Shown: in pieces, positions 14,673 to 19,841 of the stretch
Numbering within the stretch: the stretch's first letter is position 1
How the letters are laid out: each line of letters begins with the position of its first letter
Assembly (NCBI GenBank): GCA_945957075.1
Contig: CAMFJP010000008.1
Location: 1 to 19,841 of the forward strand
DNA: 19,841 nt
Direction: 5' to 3'
Source: an uncultured Chlamydiae bacterium
Lineage (GTDB): Bacteria > Chlamydiota > Chlamydiia > Chlamydiales > Rhabdochlamydiaceae
Notes under the pieces: generated by a model
Database searches by the model: none
What the model was told of the DNA's origin: nothing
The model's input: the letters and a program-made list of their open reading frames with translations, nothing else
Translations under genes and position numbers: made by a program

Positions 14673-15264
14673 CGGGCCTGCGGTAGATGACCTTTAACTT
14701 GCTATCTGCTTCATCGCGAAACAGCAAGAAGTGCTCTCCTGAAAGGTCGAGTTTCATGAGAGCCTCTTGTTGTGTAAGCTGCTTTAGGCGATGGGTCTCT
14801 ATTCCAATCACCTCTGCTATGACCGGCATTTCATTTGGTGCTGCCACAGCAATTTCAGCATTGAATTCTGCAAGCTCGTCGTAAGGTCTTTTAAGCACAT
14901 TTACCTGCATATCGACTTCGGAGAGTTTTTTTCTATGATAGTCTTGAATTCTCCCCTTCCACCTACGCAGTTGAGCCACTAGTCTTTCAATTGCCTTATC
15001 AATTGATGCGTACATATCGCTACTAGAAGCATGAACTTTAATAAAAAAATGTTGGAACTTAGCCATGATTTCAACGCTATGCTCCAACTTGTGAATGTCC
15101 ATTGTTACATGAACATGCATGATGTGAGGATGGAGCCGTTCCATTTTAGAGAGCTTATCCCACGCGTAGTTCTTCATTGCCTCTGTGACTTGGACACTTC
15201 TGCCTATAACCTGGATCGCATACCCTTGAGCTTCTTCTTCTGCAAATTTGTTTTTATCTACCAT
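14638..15264 (-). CDS. hpf: Ribosome hibernation promoting factor, long form
   Basis: The protein has 208 residues from the ATG at 15264, chosen because GAAAGGGGGG lies just upstream; a longer frame to 15285 lacks such a site. The N-terminal S30AE domain (IQVIGRSVQVTEAMKNYAWD, then HVTMDIHKLEHSVEI and SSDMYASIDKAIERL) binds the decoding region of the 30S subunit. After a linker, the C-terminal dimerisation domain (LMKLDLSGEHFLLFRDE, then VIYRRPDGNYGIMQP) is present. The long form therefore can pair ribosomes into 100S particles and silence translation in the dormant stage, which would suit a chlamydial developmental cycle (inference). It follows tRNA-Arg on the same strand and overlaps the next gene by 35 bp. 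Confidence 0.93.
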   Translation of the reverse strand: MVDKNKFAEEEAQGYAIQVIGRSVQVTEAMKNYAWDKLSKMERLHPHIMHVHVTMDIHKLEHSVEIMAKFQHFFIKVHASSSDMYASIDKAIERLVAQLRRWKGRIQDYHRKKLSEVDMQVNVLKRPYDELAEFNAEIAVAAPNEMPVIAEVIGIETHRLKQLTQQEALMKLDLSGEHFLLFRDEADSKLKVIYRRPDGNYGIMQPEG

Positions 15265-15306
15265 AAAAACCCCCCTTTCCCACATCCTTAGGTATAAACT
15301 AACATG

Positions 15307-15380
15307 CGCACCGAACAGGACTCGAACCTGTAACCACCCGGTTCGAAGCCGGGTACTCTATCCGATTGAGCTATCGGTGC
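15307..15380 (-). tRNA. tRNA-Arg (anticodon TCG)
   Basis: The minus strand folds as a cloverleaf: 7-bp acceptor stem GCACCGA/TCGGTGC with G discriminator, D arm AGCTCAATCGGATAGAG, a 5-bp anticodon stem CCCGG/CCGGG with loop CTTCGAA (anticodon TCG at 15346-15344, reading CGA), and T arm with GGTTCGAGTCC. The 3' CCA is not encoded. It lies 43 bp before hpf on the same strand and may share a transcript. Confidence 0.95.
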
Positions 15381-15407
15381 TCTCAAGAAAGACTATCATG
15401 GACACAC

Positions 15408-16073
15408 ATGAGACAGCAAGAGAAAATAGAGGGGATTGTTCTAAGGTCTACAGATTATAAAGAAGGCCAAAGAATTTTAACTCTCTTTACAAGGGATGCT
15501 GGTCTTTTTACCCTGCTTGTTAAAAATCTCCACAAGCGTCCAACCTCTCTCATCGCTCTATCCTCTATGCTGGCGCAGGGGGAATTTGTTCTTATCAGAA
15601 AGGGAAAAGACTTATGGGAAATTGTCGAAGGAATGATCCATGATGGACACTTTGGATTGCGATGCAATTTGATCTATATGGAGTGCGCAGGGCACCTAGC
15701 GCGGATGATCTTATCCTCTCAACTTCCTGGGAGACCGGCGCCTTTACTCTACGATCTTTTGCTAAGTTATCTAAGTCACCTTACAAAATACCAAGATCCC
15801 AGATCCCTTGTGGTTAGCTTTCAACTTAAATTGCTGCGTCATGAGGGAATCTTAGACATTACAAAGCTGTGCACTCAATGTAAAATTCACCCCCCACGCT
15901 ATCTAGCTAAAGGAGAGAGCCTCTGCTCGCTGCATGCTACAACAGGGGCACGCCCCTTTACAGAAGATGAGTGGAACACGCTATATGCTCTTTTACACGG
16001 GCGCAATTTTTCAAAAATCGCGCCCCTTTCCATCGATCCCGAGTGGATTGTATGGCTCTATACTTTGTTATAG
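15408..16073 (+). CDS. recO: DNA repair protein RecO
   Basis: The protein has 221 residues. The start MRQQEKIEGIVLRSTDYKEG (ATG 15408) is the family N-terminus and the OB-fold continues through LTLFTRDAGLFTLLVKN. A CTQC pair near 156-159 and CSLH at about 177-180 form the usual zinc-type cluster. RecO binds single-stranded DNA and helps RecR load RecA at gaps in the RecFOR pathway. Upstream in-frame codons reach 15366 but run through the opposing tRNA, so they are not used; a competing ATG at 15398 opens a short unrelated frame. Ribosome site is weak. The 3' end overlaps bioY on the other strand by 16 bp. Confidence 0.92.
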   Translation: MRQQEKIEGIVLRSTDYKEGQRILTLFTRDAGLFTLLVKNLHKRPTSLIALSSMLAQGEFVLIRKGKDLWEIVEGMIHDGHFGLRCNLIYMECAGHLARMILSSQLPGRPAPLLYDLLLSYLSHLTKYQDPRSLVVSFQLKLLRHEGILDITKLCTQCKIHPPRYLAKGESLCSLHATTGARPFTEDEWNTLYALLHGRNFSKIAPLSIDPEWIVWLYTLL

Positions 16074-16615
16074 CGTCTGCCAAAAACCATTAATAGGCTA
16101 TGTGCAACCAAAAGTTTGCAAATGTCGAGAATAACAAAAGGCAAGCAACCTAAAAGAAAGGCATTTCTTAAGCCCACATACCAGCTAAGCTGGGCAACGC
16201 CCACAACAAACACAGCGCTCATGCCCGCTAAGAGCGAACAAAAAAGACCTAGAGAAGAGCGGATCCCCATTTTTTCATAACAGTAGCCTGTAAGATAACT
16301 TCCTACCGCATAACCGATCAGGTAGCCTCCCTTAGGCCCTAAAAGATGAAGTAGCCCGCATCCCCCTAAAGCAAACACAGGAAGTCCCATGGCACCTTGG
16401 ATAAGATAAGCGATTACTGCAAGAGCCCCCCTTTCTTTGCCAAGCACAACACCAAACACAAGACTGAGCACTCCTGCCCATACAATCGGTACTGGTGTAA
16501 AGGGCAATGCAATAGCCAGCGGAGATAAAAGAGCAAGAAGTAGACTTGCACATTCAATAATCAAAAAATCCTTAATAAAAGAGCGCGCTTTTTCCTGATG
16601 TCTAACAAGTATCAT
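16058..16615 (-). CDS. bioY: Biotin transporter BioY (ECF substrate-binding component)
   Basis: The protein has 185 residues from the ATG at 16615, preceded at good spacing by GGAGG; an in-frame extension to 16645 has no such site. Six hydrophobic helices are visible. Family motifs are FTPVPI, then GAMGLPVFALGGCGLLHL and GPKGGYLIGYAVG. BioY is the membrane subunit that captures biotin, alone or with the energising EcfAT module. No EcfA/T genes are here, so it either works solo or with distant partners. It implies biotin import from the host. It converges on recO with a 16-bp overlap and diverges from htpX across a 73-bp gap. Confidence 0.92.
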   Translation of the reverse strand: MILVRHQEKARSFIKDFLIIECASLLLALLSPLAIALPFTPVPIVWAGVLSLVFGVVLGKERGALAVIAYLIQGAMGLPVFALGGCGLLHLLGPKGGYLIGYAVGSYLTGYCYEKMGIRSSLGLFCSLLAGMSAVFVVGVAQLSWYVGLRNAFLLGCLPFVILDICKLLVAHSLLMVFGRRYNKV

Positions 16616-16638
16616 AATGTTCCTCCACCTGCGCAAGC

Positions 16639-16667
16639 TTACCAAAAATGGATATTTTAAATATACT
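16639..16667 (+). promoter_or_regulatory. Promoter for htpX
   Basis: TTACCA (16639-16644, 4 of 6) and TATACT (16662-16667, 5 of 6) are 17 bp apart. Transcription would start near 16674, 15 bases before the ATG. A near-palindrome ATATTTTAAATAT lies in the spacer and could also serve the divergent bioY promoter. Confidence 0.45.
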
Positions 16668-16688
16668 CATGCAAAAAGCGAGGATCTC

Positions 16689-17585
16689 ATGTTTAAAAGA
16701 ATTTTAATGTTTTTTGCAATTAACCTTCTCGTTGTCTTGAGCATTTCCTTCTTTTTAAGTCTATTTCATGTCCGTCCCTATCTTACAGCCTATGGAATCA
16801 ACTACACCTCTCTTCTAATCTTTTGCCTTGTATGGGGAATGGGCGGCGCCTTTATCTCTCTTAGCCTATCAAGGATCATGGCCAAGTGGCTAATGGGCGT
16901 TCGGATAATCGATACAAAAACAGCAACACCAAACGCAAAACACCTTTTAGATATGGTGGAAAGACTGTCTAAACAAGCCGGTCTCTCCCATATCCCACAA
17001 GTGGGGATTTACACCTCCTGTGAGGTGAACGCTTTTGCAACAGGACCCACTCAAAAGCGCTCCCTTGTAGCCGTATCCTCTGGTCTTTTAGAACATATGA
17101 ATGAAGCGCAACTTGAGGGCGTTCTTGCTCATGAAATCGCCCACATCGCCAATGGAGACATGGTCACAATGACTCTACTACAAGGGGTTGTCAATGCCTT
17201 TGTTATGTTCCTTGCGCGCATTTTAGCGTTTGCCTTTTCCGGCCTTGGCAAAAGCAAAGAGGGCTCATCCGGCTCTTATTTAAGCTACGGGATTCTTGTC
17301 TTTGTATTTGAAATTCTATTTATGATTCTGGGACTTCTTGTGATTGCTGGCTTTTCCAGATGGCGCGAATATAGAGCAGATGCTGGGGGCGCTTTATGGG
17401 CTGGAAAGGAAAAGATGGTTGCAGCTCTTGAGCAATTAAGGCACTGCCAAAGAATGCGCGATCCGAAACACCAAATCGCCTCCTTTGAAGCCATGAAAAT
17501 CTCTGCATCGCAGGGCAGCTGGATACAGCTTTTCGCAACACACCCCTCGCTCGACAAACGCATTGGCAGACTCCTCACCCGCTAA
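16689..17585 (+). CDS. htpX: HtpX-type membrane zinc metalloprotease (M48)
   Basis: The protein has 298 residues from the ATG at 16689 (GAGG just before it), normal for HtpX. Two N-terminal membrane helices (about 6-25 and 41-60) are followed by the M48 domain with zinc motif HEIAH (148-152) and third ligand Glu227 in WREYRAD. Two further hydrophobic stretches lie at 163-184 and 200-221. HtpX degrades damaged inner-membrane proteins at the cytoplasmic face, alongside FtsH. The frame is open upstream to 16617, but the family N-terminus MFKRILMFFAINL begins at 16689, downstream of the promoter. A large palindrome starts 7 bp after its stop. Confidence 0.94.
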   Translation: MFKRILMFFAINLLVVLSISFFLSLFHVRPYLTAYGINYTSLLIFCLVWGMGGAFISLSLSRIMAKWLMGVRIIDTKTATPNAKHLLDMVERLSKQAGLSHIPQVGIYTSCEVNAFATGPTQKRSLVAVSSGLLEHMNEAQLEGVLAHEIAHIANGDMVTMTLLQGVVNAFVMFLARILAFAFSGLGKSKEGSSGSYLSYGILVFVFEILFMILGLLVIAGFSRWREYRADAGGALWAGKEKMVAALEQLRHCQRMRDPKHQIASFEAMKISASQGSWIQLFATHPSLDKRIGRLLTR

Positions 17586-17591
17586 AAACAC

Positions 17592-17703
17592 ATTATATCA
17601 AACACGAAAAATAAATTCATATTTGAGCAGTATGAAAGCTGCCGAAGGTTTTCGGCGCTTTGACGCGCTCAAATATGAATTTATTTTTCGTGTTTGATAT
17701 AAT
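17592..17703. repeat. Nested palindrome 2 (long hairpin element)
   Basis: Perfect 37-bp inverted arms (17592-17628 and 17667-17703) enclose 38 bases that themselves pair: AAAGC-T-GCCGAA faces TTCGGC-GCTTT around a GGTT loop. On the minus strand the inside reads CGCGTCAAAGC (17667-17657), inner hairpin, then AGCTTTCAT. This is the same order of motifs as nested palindrome 1, although the outer and inner arms themselves differ in sequence. No T-tract follows on either side. It sits between htpX and the shortened DUF1016 gene. Confidence 0.8.
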
Positions 17704-17717
17704 TGTCTATGAGATGC

Positions 17718-17737
17718 GGTTCGGTGTTTTCCGAACC
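17718..17737. other. Small hairpin GGTTCGG/CCGAACC
   Basis: A perfect 7-bp stem with loop TGTTTT, 15 bp after nested palindrome 2 and 54 bp before the DUF1016 frame. No T-run of terminator quality follows directly. Its role is unknown. Confidence 0.4.
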
Positions 17738-17790
17738 TTCACGAATTATTTTTCCGTGCTCATTGACTACACAAATGAAAGTTCTTTTCA

Positions 17791-18582
17791 TTGACACGTC
17801 TAATCCGATGGATTATGAGGGACTTATACATTTCTTATAAGGACCAAGAAAAACTGCAGACACTGTCTGCAGAAATTAGCTGGTCTCATAACGTTGCCAT
17901 CTTGTCTAAGTGCCAAGACCGTTTAGAGCGAGAATTCTACATTCGTATGTCGCGACGGAATGGATGGAGTTATCGCACCCTCTTAAATCACATCGAAAAC
18001 AAAGCCTTTGAAAGGATGATGGCTAGTCAGGAAAATTTTGAAGCGAATCTTCCGGCCAAAGTGAGCCAAGAAGCCAAACTTTCGGTCAAGGATGAGTATG
18101 CGTTCGATTTTTTAGAACTTGGAGATGAGTATAGCGAACGGGAGTTAGAGAGAGCACTTGGTAGGAATATCGAGTCGTTTCTCCGTGAGGTGGGGAATGC
18201 CTATACCTTCGTAGGGTCTCAATATCGCTTAGAGGTAGGTGGTCAGGAGTTTTTGATAGACATCCTTCTATATCATCGAAAGCTCAAATCTTTGGTAGCC
18301 ATTGAACTTAAGCGGGGAGCCTTTATTCCAGAATACGTGGGCAAGATGCAGTTTTATCTCGCTGTACTCAACGATACCGTACGATTAGCGGATGAGAATC
18401 CATCGATTGGAATCATCCTATGTCGAGAAAAGAACCGAATGATTGTTGAGTATGCGCTCAAAGACAGCCATAAACCTATCAACGTGGCTTCTTACAAGAT
18501 CGTGCAACAATTGCCTCAGGAACTGAAAGATCAGCTTCCAACCCCAGAACAGATTGAAAGATTGCTTGAACATATTGAATGA
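17791..18582 (+). CDS. DUF1016 (YhcG-type) nuclease-fold protein, N-terminally truncated
   Basis: The readable protein has 263 residues from a TTG at 17791, or 255 from the first ATG at 17815; family members usually have about 330-380. The part present matches the family well: KLQTLSAEISWSHNVAILSK, then EREFYIRMSRRNGWSYRTL, then the C-terminal YhcG domain with FLIDILLYHR and LVAIELKRG, a D...E-x-K nuclease signature. The helical N-terminal half (about 80-100 residues) is missing, and a stop at 17776 closes the frame upstream, close to nested palindrome 2. No ribosome site is visible. It could be a 5'-deleted remnant or an expressed short form. DUF1016 genes are often carried on mobile loci and near restriction systems. 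Confidence 0.75.
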   Translation: MTRLIRWIMRDLYISYKDQEKLQTLSAEISWSHNVAILSKCQDRLEREFYIRMSRRNGWSYRTLLNHIENKAFERMMASQENFEANLPAKVSQEAKLSVKDEYAFDFLELGDEYSERELERALGRNIESFLREVGNAYTFVGSQYRLEVGGQEFLIDILLYHRKLKSLVAIELKRGAFIPEYVGKMQFYLAVLNDTVRLADENPSIGIILCREKNRMIVEYALKDSHKPINVASYKIVQQLPQELKDQLPTPEQIERLLEHIE

Positions 18583-18616
18583 GAATGAACGAATGATTTG
18601 TAAGAGCATAGGCAGT

Positions 18617-18758
18617 AGACCTCTTTCGCAACTTCATTTACTCATGAAAATATTTTAATTTGTGTTATGTGCAAGAGCCAGCGGCTGGGTAACGTCAGTT
18701 CATTTATTTGCTAAAACTGTGTTTTTTGGCAAATAAATGAAGTTTCAAAAGAAACTCT
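18617..18758. mobile_element. MITE-like element 2 (AGACCTCTT end)
   Basis: The left end AGACCTCTTTCGCAAC (18617-18632), continuing TTCATTTA, matches the right end of MITE 1 at 19 of 24 positions. The right end on the minus strand also ends in AACTTCATTTA (18744-18734) preceded by a less well matching AGAGTTTCTTTTGA, so the right edge is approximate. Inside is a hairpin pairing 18699-18715 with 18724-18741. No transposase is encoded. Together with 18759-18905 this accounts for the stretch between the DUF1016 and M50 genes. Confidence 0.5.
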
Positions 18759-18869
18759 CTAATTGCGCACAAGGGTTATCCACTCTCTTTCTTCTTTTTC
18801 TCTTAAGCCTCTCTCGCCGTTTGTGTAGCGTAAGCGGAACAAAAAGGCGCTAGCGATTCCTTGGCACAA
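18759..18869 (-). other. Short open stretch, possible gene remnant
   Basis: A 36-codon frame from a TTG at 18869 to TAG reads QGIASAFLFRLRYTNGERG and continues with a charged REKEERE stretch. There is no ribosome site and a stop closes it upstream. It abuts MITE-like element 2. The composition looks protein-like, but it may be part of a repeat. I see no other gene in 18760-18905. Confidence 0.15.
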
Positions 18870-18905
18870 AATCTCTATCTACTCACTTAGAGCCACTGCA
18901 TAACT

Positions 18906-19793
18906 TTAGTGGCGGGTGATAAAGTTTTGGAAAGCAGAAGCTCTGCGGATAGAATCAAATTCGGCTCCTTGGCACACAATCTCTATATGCTCGGCTCCAA
19001 GTCCTTCAGCGCTTGTAAGCCATCCAATCGCTGGCTCAACCTGCCCAAGACGCGCACAGGCTTTAGCGCTTCTGAGCGCAATATCAATCTGCGGCGCCAC
19101 TTGAAAACAGGCGCCAGATAGTAACACTACCACCTTATCATCCCCCCTTTCAAACGCCATCTTATGCAAAAGGCAAAGTGCATCGGGAGTCAGCTGCGTT
19201 TTAGCAGAAAGAAAGAGTTGATAGGCCTCGTCAAAATGCCCCTCGGCATACAATTGAAAGGCTTTCTTTTGTATACCAAGCGTTGGAAGTAAACGCGCCT
19301 GCCGCCACCCCTCATAATTTTGCATCGCGCAAAAAAGCAAAAAAACGCCAATAAAAAGTAATCCATAGGCAAAAGCTAAAGTCCCAATTAGCATGGCCAT
19401 AACGCCCCCAGCTAAAAAGGCATATGCTGTTCCCCTAGCTCCAAAACAAGCCTCAAGAGTAATACGCATCATCTGCCCGCCATCTAAAGGCAAAATCGGC
19501 AAAAGATTAAACAGGGTCCACCACATGTTAATAAACGCCATCCCCTCTAAAATCCCTTTTCCAGCATCTGTAGCTCGCGCAGCGCTCCACACACAAATAA
19601 AAAATAGTAAAGCGCCCATCACAGGACCACTTAACACGATGATAAACTGGCGCCACCTAGAAAGCCCCCTGCCATCATAGAGCGTCACGCCGCCTAGCAT
19701 CCCAAGTTCAATACGCGGGCGTTTACCAAAGGCAAGTGCTGCCAGGGCATGTCCATATTCATGAAAAAGCAACGAAATTAAAACGATTGCAAC
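18906..19793 (-). CDS. M50 (site-2-protease-like) membrane metalloprotease, 5' end missing
   Basis: 295 genuine residues remain; the N-terminus is lost at the contig end. HEYGH lies 11 residues into the readable part and is the zinc-binding HExxH. NLLPILPLDGGQ supplies the conserved asparagine and DG motif of intramembrane M50 peptidases. Several membrane helices follow (LAGGVMAMLIGTLAFAYG, LLFIGVFLLFCAM). The last 110 residues form a soluble helical tail (YAEGHFDEAYQLFLSAKTQL, later AKACARLGQVEPAIGWL) that resembles tetratricopeptide repeats. The family cleaves membrane-embedded or membrane-proximal substrates, sometimes anti-sigma factors; the substrate here is unknown. The apparent GTG start giving MYKRQ at 19808 is adaptor sequence and not part of the protein. 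Confidence 0.9.
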   Translation of the reverse strand, partial: VAIVLISLLFHEYGHALAALAFGKRPRIELGMLGGVTLYDGRGLSRWRQFIIVLSGPVMGALLFFICVWSAARATDAGKGILEGMAFINMWWTLFNLLPILPLDGGQMMRITLEACFGARGTAYAFLAGGVMAMLIGTLAFAYGLLFIGVFLLFCAMQNYEGWRQARLLPTLGIQKKAFQLYAEGHFDEAYQLFLSAKTQLTPDALCLLHKMAFERGDDKVVVLLSGACFQVAPQIDIALRSAKACARLGQVEPAIGWLTSAEGLGAEHIEIVCQGAEFDSIRRASAFQNFITRH

Positions 19794-19841
19794 CTGTCTC
19801 TTATACACATCTCCGAGCCCACGAGACGTAGAGGAATCTCG
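19794..19841. other. Illumina Nextera adaptor and index (sequencing artefact)
   Basis: The sequence from 19794 to 19827 begins CTGTCTCTTATACACATCT and continues CCGAGCCCACGAGAC, the Nextera transposase/read-2 adaptor in reverse complement. It is followed by GTAGAGGA (19828-19835), which I recall as a Nextera i7 index, and ATCTCG, the start of the P7 tail. These 48 bases are not genomic. Confidence 0.98.

Noticed and set aside
15366..15407. Upstream extension of RecO
   Set aside because: It begins inside the tRNA-Arg gene on the other strand; the conserved protein starts at 15408.

Overview
The window reads as a contig end from a member of the Chlamydiae, most likely an environmental (Parachlamydia/Simkania-like) lineage. 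This is inferred from gene content and protein style: a stand-alone glycine-cleavage H protein, BioY, tandem DUF115 (MptE/Maf-like) proteins, long-form HPF, PriA and HtpX with chlamydial-looking hypotheticals between them. No rRNA or species marker is present, so the assignment is only moderately certain. Both edges are cut. The left edge truncates an mtaB-like gene, and the last 48 bases are an Illumina Nextera adaptor plus index, not genome.

Left accessory island (about 104-1866): upstream of the mtaB fragment lie a palindromic MITE-like element (161-312) and, 2 bp on, a nested palindrome (315-480). These are followed by a possibly frameshifted small gene and an AAA/DUF4143 ATPase. Core block 1 (1853-5650, minus): an N-terminally anchored SurA_N/PpiD-like protein, gcvH and a membrane-anchored hypothetical form a tightly coupled operon. 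A lone hypothetical (5778-6902, plus) follows, then a minus pair of hypothetical plus priA (6899-9731). An AT-rich gap (9732-9911) carries a good promoter and Shine-Dalgarno for a 469-residue unknown protein with one hydrophobic segment and a proline-rich tail, a candidate secreted or inclusion-membrane effector. Its terminator hairpin lies inside the 3' end of the converging gene.

Core block 2 (11333-15380, minus): tRNA-Arg(TCG), hpf, a small HsdR_N-type PD-(D/E)XK protein and two DUF115 proteins, each protein gene overlapping the next. recO diverges from it and converges on bioY. bioY and htpX diverge from a short promoter region.

Right accessory island (17586-18905): a second nested palindrome (17592-17703), an N-terminally shortened DUF1016/YhcG-type nuclease-fold gene, and a second element (18617-18758) whose end matches the left MITE. 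The two islands therefore use the same two repeat families around unrelated accessory genes that both end in PD-(D/E)XK-like domains. This is the most interesting structural signal in the window. The contig finishes in a truncated M50 (site-2-protease-like) membrane peptidase gene.
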